Assembly (NCBI GenBank): GCA_010094045.1
Contig: ML986642.1
Coordinates: forward strand, 12,048-46,144
Direction: 5' to 3'
Length of the DNA stretch: 34,097 nucleotides
Source of the DNA: Lojkania enalia
Lineage: Eukaryota; Ascomycota; Dothideomycetes; Pleosporales
Made by a program: the position numbers and the translations under genes. Of this stretch, positions 1-10,024 are shown piece after piece. The notes under the pieces were generated by a model. The model searched no databases and had not been told where the DNA came from. It saw nothing but the letters and a program-made list of their open reading frames with translations. The first letter of the stretch is position 1, and every line of letters begins with the position of its first letter.

Positions 1-1690
1 TACAGTAGAAGACGAGTAGTAATATACTAGCTAATTAGCCCAGGATTAGTCTATATAGAGATTAGCTGCTACTTCTACTAAAGTAATAGAAGTAGTTTAA
101 GAGGCATCTATTTAGAATTAAATTTAAGAAAGCAGTAATAGTAGAGCTTTAGAGCTACTATAGTAAGGGCTGTCTAGTTTATACGATAGAGACTAGAACT
201 AGTATATAGTTAAAGATTAAGTTTTTACTACTAATGTAGGTATTTGTATATAAATTTAATGAGGATAGATATCTATATAAGTTTAAAGCTAGGCTAGTTA
301 TTAGAGGAGACTTGTAGTAGGATTAGAGAGATATATATACAGCTACTCTAGCAGCACGAGTATTCTAATTTCTAGTTACTCTAGTAGTAGCTTTTAGACT
401 ATACGCCTATTAATACGATATTACTAATACTTTCTTAAATATACTACTAGATAGACTAATATACGCCTATATGCTAGAAGGATTTATATAGAAGTTAGGT
501 GAGCTGCTAGAGATAAGGAAAGCTCTCTATAGCCTAAAAGATGCTCCTCTACTCTAGTATAAACACCTTAAGAGCTCGCTGCTTAAGCTAGAACTATAAC
601 TAATCTAAGAGGTTCTATATCTATTTAGAAGTAAGAGCTTAATAGTATTCTTCTATATTAATAATATAGTTATTCTAGTCTACTTAGACTACTTTACTAT
701 ATATTAGCAATTCGAAGTAGGCTTAAAATTATAGTATAAGCTACACTTACTTAGACAGCTCTAATAGTTCCTAGAAATTAAAATAGTTTAAGACTAAGAT
801 ATAAGTAGAATCTAGCTTAGTTAAGACTTATTTATTAATAAGATTGTAGCTAAGTATAAACTGTAGAAGTAGGAGTAGAGAAGCTATCCTATGGTACCTC
901 TAGTCGATAACTATCTAGTATTAAGTATAGAGGAGCTAAACTATTAGAGAACTAAATATTATTAGTAGCTAGTTAGATCTCTAAAATATCTAGCAGTCTA
1001 TACGCGCCCAGACATTTTAAGAGCTTACTTAGCTCTAGTAACCTATCTTAAGAATCTAGGATAGAGTTATATTTGAGTAGTAGAGCACGTCTGGAAATAT
1101 ATGATTAGTACGAGAGGGCTAGGCTTATAAGTATCTAGACTAGATTAGGAAAATACAATCTACCTTAGTAATAAGCGTAAGCTACTATTCTATAGAGTAT
1201 TAGATACAGTATTCGCGGATAATTAAGAGATATATTATAGCTCGTAGGGTTACCTATTTAAGTTCTATAGCCTACCTATTAACTAGAAAGTAATAATACA
1301 GCGCTCGGTTACTAAGTTAACAACTGAGGCTAAACTGCTAGCTCTATCTATAGCAGGTAGCGAGCTGTAATAGTAGACTAGGGTCTTTAATCACGTAGGG
1401 TTTAGTATAGAGATAGTCCCTACGCTATTTTATAACAATCAGTAGATAGTAGGTATTACTACTAAAGTAGTAGATAGACTACAGACTAGGCTATATTATA
1501 TAGATACTTATTAGATGTAGATTCGACAAGAAGTTAAAGTAGGAAGGTTATAGGTTAGCTAGAAGCTAACGAACTAGATGCTAGCAGATAGTCTTACAAA
1601 GGTACTACCTAAGCAGAAGCACCTTACCTTTTTAAAGTAGCTCGGTCTTATAAAGGTACCTAGACTAGTTGACTAGAAGGTAGCTTTGCT
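1..1690 (+). pseudogene. copia pol remnant (reverse transcriptase and RNase H)
   Basis: Reading from about 220, the frame gives the copia RT blocks KFKARLVIRGD, YDITNTFLN and RKALYSLKDAP, then FFYINN at about 651-665. That last block is the YVDD catalytic box with both Asp changed to Asn by G-to-A. RNase H follows from about 1216, with TEAKLLALSIAGSEL, FYNNQ and the C-terminal block MLADSLTKVLPKQKHLTFLK. TAA/TAG codons fall where Gln or Trp is normal in the family. This frame encoded the polymerase that copied element RNA. The N-terminal gag, protease and integrase are outside the window. No function is left. Confidence 0.9.
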
Positions 1691-1712
1691 ATTTACTACA
1701 GCTAGGGGGGTA

Positions 1713-1847
1713 TATTATAGCTAAGCTATTTATAGTTAGCCCCTTAGCAGGTCTAGGGATATATATATAGCATATCTCGCATTTCTAGTTAATAGACGCA
1801 GTTTTCCAATCTTTATTAGAGCCAGCCAGCTCTGATAAATTATAATA
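1713..1847 (+). repeat. 3' LTR of copia C1 (135 bp)
   Basis: It starts TATTATAG immediately after the polypurine tract and ends TTATAATA. These are RIP-decayed forms of the usual TG...CA ends and make a short terminal inverted repeat (TGTTATA/TATAACA before mutation). There is only one copy in the window, so the 5' boundary rests on the polypurine tract and the 3' boundary on the inverted repeat. Confidence 0.7.
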
Positions 1848-2348
1848 GGATAGTAGAATATGTAATACAACCCCTCCAGTTTAAAAACGATAGTAGAGAG
1901 CTGCAAAAACTCAGAATGAGTTAATCCTAACTAGGAAAATAGGGTGAATAGTATTAATTTGTATAAGAAATTGCTGGAAATCGAGGAAAAATCAAATTTC
2001 TCTAGCTATAAAGCGTATCAAGCCTAATTACTTGACGAAGTTCTTATATTTCTATAAGGGTAGGATCTTAGTAAGCCTATCGGCTGGTATAAGGGCTGTA
2101 GGGACCCATTTAACATGAATATAGCCTACCTCAACTTCTTATCTTAGCTATAGCTAGTAAACGTTGATATATTTAAGCTTAGTATTTAGCTTTAATAAAT
2201 CTTTAGTAAAAATTCGTATAGTCTATAGGTTATTATATAGTAGTATAGGTTTTTTATTAGTGTTAAATTCGATAGTTGTAAAGAATCGAGTCTACTACTA
2301 TAAATAGCTAGCTGCTTCTAAAATCGATAGTAACTTAGCTTTAATAGT
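1848..2348 (-). mobile_element. copia C3, 3' end on the minus strand (RNase H and start of 3' LTR)
   Basis: Read on the minus strand from 2348 down, the frame gives copia RNase H: SILEAASYL, then TRFFTTIEFN, then VGYIHVKWVPTALIPADRL, then TKILP and KYKNFVK. The last blocks are the typical copia C-terminus. A polypurine tract (GGAGGGG, about 1870-1877) follows, then TGTATTACA, which begins the 3' LTR at 1869. Only about 22 bp of that LTR remain before C1 cuts it. At 2348 the RNase H frame is cut by the LTR of copia C2. The stretch from about 1850 to 2100 is less AT-saturated than its neighbours. Confidence 0.8.
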
Positions 2349-2508
2349 TGTAAGCTTAGGTCACGTGTCTGGTCAGCTATACAGCCCTTAACTAAGCAGT
2401 CTCATGTACTATATATTTCCCCGCCGTACCTTAACCGAGAGGTTAAAGGACCTTATTAATACATCGATCTATACTACCCTATACAGTCTCCACCCCCTCC
2501 TACTTACA
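2349..2508 (+). repeat. 5' LTR of copia C2 (160 bp)
   Basis: It starts TGTAAGCTTAGG and ends CCTACTTACA, so the ends form the inverted repeat TGTAAG/CTTACA. A second copy of exactly 160 bp is at 32779-32938. The differences are mostly C/T and G/A transitions. It contains CACGTG at about 2362 and a TATA-like GTACTATATAT at about 2406, plausible parts of the element's own promoter. Confidence 0.9.
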
Positions 2509-2521
2509 GTTATAAGCCTGG
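2509..2521 (+). other. primer binding site of copia C2 (half initiator-tRNA type)
   Basis: GTTATAAGCCTGG directly follows the LTR. The less mutated copy at 32939 reads GTTATGAGCCCGG. Its complement, CCGGGCTCATAAC, has the shape of the initiator Met-tRNA anticodon arm with its CAT anticodon. Drosophila copia is known to prime from a half-tRNA of this kind. The tRNA assignment is inference. Confidence 0.65.
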
Positions 2522-2555
2522 CCTAATCCGCCTCTTCTATTAATTTAATACTACC

Positions 2556-3575
2556 TATCTTATCAATTATATATATCTACCGCTCTATCGATACTATTAT
2601 TATAATATCGAAGAATGCTGTCCAAATAGATATTATCCTTAAAGGCTAGAATAACTGGGAGCTTTAGATCTTTATAATTAAGTATCTAGCTAATGTAGGA
2701 GATATATAGAAATATATTAACCCTAAACAGCTCTATTAACTCCTTTAAAGGCTAGAAAAGCCTATCTAGCCTTCTACAGCTATTAACGCAGACGGATTAC
2801 TAGTTATTAAACCTATTTAAGAAGCCTTTAATTAGTATAATATTAATATTAATATCTACTATAGAGAAATTAAAGAATATTAACACTTAAAAGATAAGTT
2901 AGGTTAAATTAAAGTATATATTACTAAAATAATTAGTTAGAATAATCTCTATTAGATTAAGAATTAAGACTTAATCTATATATAGTTTAAAATACTCTAT
3001 AATCTCTACTCTTTAATAAGAGTAGACTAAGAGTATCGAGTCTAGAAAGCCTATAAATCTATAAAGGTCCTCTATACCCGCTAATTAAATATTAAGGACT
3101 AGTATAACGAGTTCCTTACTATATTTAATAGAGTTAAACAGCTCAGCTTACTAGACGTATATAGCTTCCGCCCTTATAAGAATCTTATTTAAGCTATTAA
3201 GTAGATCGATTCTAGCTACTCTACTAATATTACTATCGACATATTTAAAGTAGAGGAGATCTAGAATATTAATCGCAATTAACTGATTCTAGATAATATT
3301 TAGCTACTAACCGTCTTAACTAGCTTCTTATACTACTATTATATAATAAGATTAAGAAAGACTAATATTTATAGTAGAGTTTTTAGCGCTATACTAAATT
3401 AACAAGAATCTCTATATAGTAAAAAGAGAGTAAAAACTAAAGATAAGTTAATTAAGCTTTACCTTTATAAAGATATTTACTTCTAGAATTAATATCTATA
3501 TATTATTACAGGCTTTAAAATAAGAGAATTTATTAAAGATTTTAAATGTAAAAGTTCTAGCCTATAACTCGGTCC
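2556..3575 (+). pseudogene. copia gag remnant
   Basis: This frame follows the C2 leader and reads through many TAA/TAG codons at likely Gln/Trp sites. Recognisable stretches are ILKG..NWE near the start, then FNRVKQLSLLDVYSF at about 3125-3165, as expected of the copia gag superfamily (UBN2-like). The frame loses similarity at about 3575, where a new LTR-like sequence starts. The family call rests on position after LTR and primer site plus general pattern, and no catalytic motif exists to confirm it. Confidence 0.7.
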
Positions 3576-3581
3576 CGTTCC

Positions 3582-3717
3582 TGTAATACTATAATAGTAG
3601 TTGCTCTTATACGACCCTATACCTGCCTAAACTAAAGTAAGCGAATAATATATATCTTACCACCGTATACCTTCTCTTCTCTTTCTCTAGCTTTAATAAT
3701 AATAGATTCTTATTATA
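3582..3717 (+). repeat. putative 5' LTR of element D
   Basis: TGTAATAC at 3582 and ATTATA ending at 3717 would be the inverted terminal ends of an LTR (ATTACA before C-to-T). It lies exactly between the loss of the C2 gag frame and the start of the D leader. No second copy in the window confirms it. Confidence 0.4.
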
Positions 3718-3799
3718 TCTGATTCTATTGTATCCTCAAACCTTCTCAATTTGTTAAAGCTTATACTACACCAGATTCTATCTTAACTATTAAGTAGAC

Positions 3800-4985
3800 C
3801 TGTTACTATATAAAGTTATAGACTAAAATAGACCGGTAGAACAAGGATTTAATATAGTAACTATATAGAGACAGTTCGCTAAAATAGCAGCTAGGTTAGA
3901 ATGCTTAGAGAAAGAAAAGTAGTAATAGTAATTTAAAAGAATAAGCCTTTATCGGAAGCTTAAAAAGCAACTAAATAAGTATTCAGCCTCTAAAGGGAGC
4001 GTCTTATTAACTATACTATTAATAACTACTAAGCCTATTTATACGAAAGCTATACTTAATAAACTAGATAAGTTCTAAGGAGACTATAAAGTATACCCTA
4101 TTTAGAAAAGTAGTATAAAGATTAAAATCCGTATCGACGGTTTATCTATAAGTTTAATAGATATAATAGTAGTAGCCTATATAGTATTATTTTATAAGAG
4201 TAATACTAGAATATACCTTTAGTTATATAAAAAACGTATTACTATAGACACTCTTACCTATAATAAATTCTAGACAATTATAGATATATAATATAATAAC
4301 CCCTACTATTAGAAACAAGCTGGGATCTAGTTTAAAAACCTAAAATAAGGTAATAAACCCTTTATTAAGTTTCTAGTCGAGTATAATCGTCTCTCTATAG
4401 AAGTGTTATATAACTCTTACCTAGACTAAGTTAAGATATAAGATCTAGAAGAGAAGATTTGTCCCGAGCTCTACTAATTAATAATTAGCAGCATTGGTAA
4501 GAAAGACTTTATATTATATGCGACCTTTATATAGAAACTTTATATTCTTAATAACCGTCTTAAAGTAGCTAAACTTAATAGCGCTTTTATATAGTTCTTT
4601 AGTAGAGGGAAGACTAGTTAGATAAGAGATAGCCAGGGATAGCTACTTACGCCGCTCCCGCAACCACAACTATTAGCTACTATTAATAATACTATAGACT
4701 AAACGCTAATAGCTAATTATAGACTTATATAGCGCCTAGATATAAGGTTTTAGCTACTAGAGAAGATAAGGAATATTATTAAGAAAGAGTTGAAGGCTTA
4801 AAAATAATAGAATGCCTATTTTACCTACGGAAATAAGGGTTACTTTACTTAAAACTACTACTATACTTCGCCTAGAAGTAGTATATAGTTTAATTAGGCT
4901 TGTATAATACTACTAGAGCCTATTTAGTATAATAAGAAATATAGAGATATAGCCTAAGCTAATAGGATAGGAAAAGTATTATTCT
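3800..4985 (+). pseudogene. gag remnant with zinc knuckle (element D)
   Basis: A charged, probably coiled-coil N-terminal part (RLECLEKEK at about 3893-3920) leads into a capsid-like region with KLDKF..GDYKVYPI at about 4062-4105 and PFIKFLVEYNRLSIEVL at about 4360-4410. A zinc knuckle follows at about 4810-4860, read as C-x2-Y-x3-GY-x4-Y, that is CCHC with Cys and His changed to Tyr. Stops are at Gln/Arg/Trp-type codons. The frame runs into the LTR of gypsy A. It would have encoded the particle-forming structural protein. Confidence 0.75.
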
Positions 4986-5011
4986 AAATAGAAGTCAGCG
5001 TTTAAAGCTAT

Positions 5012-5224
5012 TATAATATCTTATAGCTTTAAGTTATAGATTAATAATATAGAGTTACCTAACCTAGGGTTAAAATAGCTGAATTACACCCTGTAAGGAT
5101 AGTAGTAATTTATCTCTTTTTTATTAGCTATCTCTTTTCTAAGAGAACTGAATATACGAATATTTTAGCTCTACTATTCTATCTATTATTACTACACTAT
5201 AATCTATTATACTAGTCTATTATA
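5012..5224 (+). repeat. 5' LTR of gypsy A (213 bp)
   Basis: It runs from TATAATATCTTATAG to CTATTATA, decayed from TGTAATA...TATTACA. The 3' copy is 23166-23378, and a third copy lies at 33010-33217 in reverse. Relative to those, this copy has additional C-to-T and G-to-A changes, so it is the most strongly RIP-mutated of the three. The 300-odd bases after it, to about 5550, are leader without a clear frame. Confidence 0.92.
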
Positions 5225-5559
5225 TTCGAATCGCTTAAACTCTTTAGAATAGTCTAGTAGCAATTTCCGATACTATAAATACGTCTCCTACCTCTTTTAG
5301 CTTAATAGCCAGCTTAACCGGGCGTATAAGAACTCTAATATCTAGTAATAGGTAAGACGCTAATCTTAGAGCTAGCGAGGGACTTATTTAGCTAGAAGAG
5401 TAGACTAGAGCGAATATTTGTCGAATGTCTAAAGAATTGCAGAGTTATAGTACTATCAAGTACTTTCTAGTCTAGAGTAGTATAAAATAGAATATAGATG
5501 CTAAAGACTTAGAAAGACTATAATAATAGATATAAGGTAAACGAAATTAGAAGGATCTT

Positions 5560-6754
5560 AAACAGCTACGAAAGATAAAGCGATAATATAAAGTAGGTAA
5601 TATCTCTATAATTAATTTAGCTATTATTATACTAGAGAGAGTGTAGCTGCCGCGATCTACCTCTATCTAAGTTAACCTTTCTTACCCCGAACCTTCTTAT
5701 ATCTATAAGAAGAAGGATTGTATAAACTATAACTAATAGGTTTAAGACTATAAAAAGTACTTTATCTAGTTACTAATAGACTTTTAGATAGAAAGGTAGA
5801 AAGTTACTTTTACCTCTAAATATATCTTAGAGTCTTTAAAGACTTTATAAGAGATATATAAAACTATAAAGCGCTGAAAGAGTATATATTAAATCCCTAT
5901 ATAGAATATCTTAAAAGTAAAGATACTAAATACGTTAGAAACTCTATTAGAATAAAGGTAAGAAGCTTTCGATACTTTAAAAAGGTATAGGTAAAGAATA
6001 GGCTAGTCTCCAACTAACTTATTAAACTATATAAGACCTCTATAAGAAGAAGTTAGAGAGATAAATAAAGACCGTATAGTAAATAAGTTTATCTCAGCCT
6101 TATCTAAGCTGATAAGAAGAGATTTAAATCTCCTCCTAAGACTATAGCTTTAAACGCTACTAGAGGTAGAAGAATATACGAATATAGTCTTCAGGCGTTA
6201 TTAAAAGCTTTATAAAGGGTAAGAGGGGTGTAATATAGGTAATTATAAGAGGCGAGGGTTTAATACTTTAGGTAAGAGTAATAATACTCTAAAGAAGACT
6301 AGAAAGGGCTAGAAACCCCTAAAGAGGTTTAAGAAAGGTAATATCTATCTAGAGTAGCCTTCTATTATATATTAGATATATAGAGAGGAGGGTTATAGAT
6401 CTTCTAACTATCCTTAGAAGAAAGGGAAGTTTAAAGAAGCTCCTAAATAGAAGTTAGGAAAAGGTAAGGGTTAGAAGGATTAAGCTCCTTTCTTCTAGCC
6501 TATATTAAACTCTCTAGAAAGAGTAGAGAGCTAGGAAAATTATATAAATTACTTTTTTAAACTTCTATAAAGTTACTTATAGTTAAAATAGTAGTAGAGG
6601 GTTTAGCTAAAAACGATTATTTAATTAACCTAGGTATATAACTAAATCTCTTTAATATTATACTTATAAAGTAGTATAGCCTAAAAATTAATCTACTACT
6701 AAAGTTAATAGTAGAAGCTATAAACGGTTCTAAAATCCTAATATATAAGACTAC
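5560..6754 (+). pseudogene. gypsy A gag and start of protease
   Basis: The gag frame reads DYKKYFI..LIDF at about 5750 and TNLLNYIRPLQEEV at about 6010-6050. A zinc knuckle follows at 6370-6411, read Y-x2-Y-REEGY-RSSNY-P: a C-x2-C-x4-H-x4-C knuckle in which every Cys and His codon has become Tyr through G-to-A or C-to-T. After a basic linker the protease region begins at about 6600 and shows LLLKLIVEAINGSKILIY before the copia insertion cuts it at 6760. It resumes at 18207. Stops sit at Gln/Trp/Arg-type codons. Confidence 0.8.
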
Positions 6755-6759
6755 TATTA

Positions 6760-6895
6760 TATTATAAGCCTTTCTAGTACTTAGTTACGTATCTAGTTAT
6801 ATAATCTACTAGTATAATCCTATATAGCTCAGGTAGCTTATATAGTTCTTAAAATTAACCTTCTTTTTTATTATCTCTCGCATTCTCTCGTAATA
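6760..6895 (+). repeat. 5' LTR of outer copia (136 bp)
   Basis: It starts TATTATAAGCC and ends CTCGTAATA. The less mutated copy at 8395 shows the older ends TGTCACGAG...CTCGTGACA, a perfect 9-bp inverted repeat. All four LTRs of this family in the window are 136 bp. GTTATAAGCCCGG at 6896 is the primer binding site, of the half initiator-tRNA type. Confidence 0.93.
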
Positions 6896-6934
6896 GTTAT
6901 AAGCCCGGATTACTTACCGCCGCAACCTATTAAT

Positions 6935-8389
6935 AAAGAGATTTAACTATAATATAAAAGCTATCTATTCTAGTACTTATAATAAGTCTAGATTAGAATA
7001 GGTATTATATATACGCTATAATTATCCTTAGCAAGTTAGAAAACTAGAATCTATAGCTAGCGCAGCTAAAAGTTAAGGCGGATCCTAAAGTCTAGTAATA
7101 TTACAATCTATTAAGCTTAACGCCGCCGATAATACCCAGTAAACTAGAGAGGCCTAGTCTACTAGTAGATATTAGATTAGCTAAAGAACATAATATCTAC
7201 CAGCTACAACTAGCTAATTAGGAGTGGAAATATAAGGAATAGAGTAGGATAACAAGGTCCTTATATAATGTACGAAAGGAAATCGTATAGACTATTAACA
7301 GCCGTCTAATCTATATAGTATCCTTAGCTAATATAGTCTATACGCACCTTATAAAGCTGAAAGCTTAACTAGCTCCTTTAAATCCTATACGACGAAATTA
7401 GCTTATTAGCTATTATAAGAACTTGAAGAATAGAACTAGATTAAGAGGTCTAGAGGTATAGCTAGATAACTGGATTTACACGACTAAATAGATATAAGAG
7501 ATAGTAGTATTTAAAGCTTAATATAGGAGATTATAAGAGGATCTACTATATACTCTTAAGCCTATTAGCAAGTCTTAGGTGACTGGAAAGCTAAGAAAGC
7601 TATTAAGAGATATTAATAGGGGGGATTAGACTATACCTATAGTTGTTAAGCTAGTTACTTAATTTAGGAGATTCTATAGAACTAAATATACTACTAGTAC
7701 GTATAATAGATTATATAGAGTATTTAGTATTAATTAGCGATCTAAATTAGTACTAGGTAGAGTTTATACGCTAGCTCCTATACTAGAAACTATACTAGTT
7801 TAAGCTTCTATACTAGGATGCGTATTAGGAGATATATTAGGAGATATATTAGGAAATATATTACGAGGTATATTAGGAGAGATATTAGGATTAGCCTATA
7901 AGGGAAAATAGGTACTAATATATATATGTAGATTTTATTACTTCTATTCTAAGTACGTATACCTAAATCCAGCTATTATATATATATAGAAGAATCTAGC
8001 TATTATAGCTAAAATAGAGAAGAGAAGAAAGGATTTATACTACGCTAGGCGCTTTAAATAGGCTAAGGAGAAGATTAATAAGTAGAATACTACGAGTACT
8101 CCTACTAGTACTACTACTATTACTACTCCTATTTAAAAGCCTACACCTACACTAGATCGAATAGTAGATTTTAACAAGTCTATTTATTTAAGCTTTACAA
8201 TTAGCTATAAAGTCTATAGTATAAACTAGATATAAACGTATATAAATTACTAGATTATAGATTCTAGTTTAAAAATCTATATATATAATATAAAATAATA
8301 GAGCTAGCGTACTACTCGAATAGCTATAGCTTAGGAAGCTATATTAGCTAGGGCGACTTCTCTATAGATTAGAGAATAGGGAATATATA
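6935..8389 (+). pseudogene. outer copia gag and protease remnant
   Basis: The frame is colinear with 8570-10024 at a constant offset of 1635 bases. It reads as a copia gag with RKEIV and INSRLIYIVSLANIVYTHL at about 7275-7340. A decayed Cys-rich patch (RFYYFYSKYVYLN-like) lies at about 7930-7970. The protease motif IIDSS at about 8255-8275 corresponds to the copia WxxDSGA site with Gly changed to Ser. The frame ends at 8394 only because the inner copia is inserted there, and it resumes at 14109. Confidence 0.82.
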
Positions 8390-8394
8390 TAGTC

Positions 8395-8530
8395 TATCAC
8401 GAGCCTTTCTAGTACTCAGTCACGTGTCTAGTTATGTAATCTGCTAGTATAGTTCTATATAGCTTAGGCAGCTTATATAGCTCCTATAATTAACCTTCTT
8501 TCTTATTATCTCTTGTATCCCCTCGTGATA
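8395..8530 (+). repeat. 5' LTR of inner copia (136 bp)
   Basis: It starts TATCACGAGCC and ends CCCCTCGTGATA. It has fewer C-to-T and G-to-A changes at its ends than its three relatives, so it best shows the original TGTCACGAG/CTCGTGACA inverted repeat. CACGTG lies at about 8421-8426. The primer binding site GTTATAAGCCCAG starts at 8531. Confidence 0.94.
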
Positions 8531-8569
8531 GTTATAAGCCCAGATTGCTTACCGCCGCAACCTATTAAT

Positions 8570-10024
8570 AAGGAGATTCAACTACAATATAAAAGCTACC
8601 TATTCTAGTACTTATAATAAGTCTAGATTAGAATAGGCGCTATATATACGCTATAATTATTCTTAGCAAGTTAGAAGACTAGAATCTATAGCTAGCGCAG
8701 CTGAAAGTTAAGGCGGATTCTAAAGTCTGGTAATATTACGATCTATTAAGCTTAACGCTGCTAATAATACCTAGTAAACTAGAGAGGCCTAGTCTACTAG
8801 TAGACATTAGATTAGCTAAAGAACGCAGCATCTACTAGCTACAACTAGCTAATTAGAAGTGGAAATATAAGAAATAGAGTAGGATAACGAGGTCCCTATA
8901 TAACGTACGAAAGGAAATCGTATAGACTATTAACAGCCGTCTAATCTATATAGTATCCTCAGCTAATACAGTCTATACGTACCTTATAAAGCTGAAAGCT
9001 TAACTAGCTCCTTTAGATTCTATACGACGAAATTAGCTTATTAGCTATTATAAGAACCTAAAGAATAGGACTAGATTAAGAGGTCTAGAGGTATAACTAG
9101 ACAACTAAATTCACATAATTAAATAGATATAAGAGATAGTAGTATTTAAAACTTAATATAGGAGACTATAAGAGGATCTACTATACGCTCTTAAGCCTAT
9201 CAGCAAGTCTTAGGCGACTAGAGAGCTGAGAGAGCTGTTAAGAGATATTAATAGGGGGGATTAGGCTATACTTATAGTTGCTAAGCTAGTCGCTTAATTT
9301 AGAAGATTCTATAAAGCTAAGCGTATTACTAGTATATATAATAGATTATATAGAGTATTTAGTATTAATTAGTAATCTAAATTAGTACTAGGTAGAGCTT
9401 ATATACTAGCTCCTACGCTAAAAGCTGTACCAGCTTAAGCTCCTATACTAGGATACATATTAGGAGATGTATTAGGAGATATATTAGGAGATACATTATA
9501 AAGTATATTAGAAGAGATATTAGAATTAGCCTATAAGGGAAAATGGGTGCTAATATATATATATAGATTTTATTATTTCTATCCTAAGTATATATACCTA
9601 AATCTAGCTATTACGCACGTATAGAAGAATCTAGCTATTATAGCTAAAATAGAGAAGAGAAGAAAGGATCTATACTACGCTAGGTGTTTTAAACAGGCTA
9701 AGGAGAAGATTAATAAGTAGAATACTACGAGTACTCCTACTAGTACTACTACTATTACTACTCCTATTTAAAGGCCTACACCTACGCTAGATCGAATAGT
9801 AGATTTTAACGAGCCTATTTATTTAAGCTTCACAATTAGCTATAAAGTCTATAGCGTAAGCTAGGTATAAACGTATATAAATCGCTAGATTATAGATTCT
9901 AGTTTAAATATCTATATATATAACACGAAGTAATAAAGCTAGTATACTACTCGAATAGCTACAGCTTAGGAAGCTGTATTAGCTAGGGCGACTTCTCTAT
10001 AGATTAGAGAATAGGGAACGTGTA
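8570..10024 (+). pseudogene. inner copia gag and protease
   Basis: This gag frame was read with TAG/TAA as decayed Gln/Trp/Arg. It shows RKEIV and INSRLIYIVSSANTVYTYL at about 8910-8980, RRNELINYYKNLKN-like sequence at about 9030-9065 and repeated Leu-Gly-Asp units (LGDVLGDML) at about 9465-9490. The protease site IIDSS lies at about 9890-9910, with Gly changed to Ser. The repeated LGD units come from a 12-base repeat, TATTAGGAGATA-like, and their number differs slightly in the outer copy. Confidence 0.82.

Larger units (their letters stand above)
1..1847 (+). mobile_element. Ty1/copia retrotransposon C1, 3' part, RIP-mutated
   Basis: This is the downstream part of a copia-type LTR retrotransposon whose 5' part lies outside the window. 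Reverse transcriptase is followed by RNase H, a polypurine tract (GGGGGG, 1705-1710) and a 135-bp 3' LTR. The polypurine tract lies directly before the LTR, as in an ordinary element. The right end falls inside the LTR remnant of the minus-strand copia C3, so C1 appears to be inserted into C3. The 5-bp target duplication cannot be checked because the left end is not in the window; the right flank reads GGATA. Stops at Gln/Trp/Arg positions throughout show that it is dead. Confidence 0.9.
2349..3581 (+). mobile_element. Ty1/copia C2, 5' part (LTR, primer site, gag)
   Basis: It consists of a 160-bp LTR, a primer binding site and a gag frame that is interrupted near 3581 by another LTR-like start. 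The LTR and leader recur at 32779-33009, which independently fixes the LTR length. It is inserted into the RNase H frame of minus-strand C3. Its pol is not found in the window. Confidence 0.85.
3582..5011 (+). mobile_element. LTR retroelement D, 5' part (putative LTR and gag)
   Basis: It is a putative 136-bp LTR followed by a gag frame with a zinc knuckle, cut at 5012 by the 5' LTR of gypsy A. It appears to be inserted into the gag of copia C2. The rest of D is not found to the right of A at 23379, where a minus-strand gypsy begins instead. Gypsy-type gag is my best guess from the coiled N-terminus plus single CCHC knuckle. Confidence 0.6.

Noticed and set aside
7820..7870. Short tandem repeats (TATTAGGAGATA-like) resembling a CRISPR or satellite
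   Set aside because: They are adjacent 12-base coding repeats for Leu-Gly-Asp units in copia gag, with no spacers.
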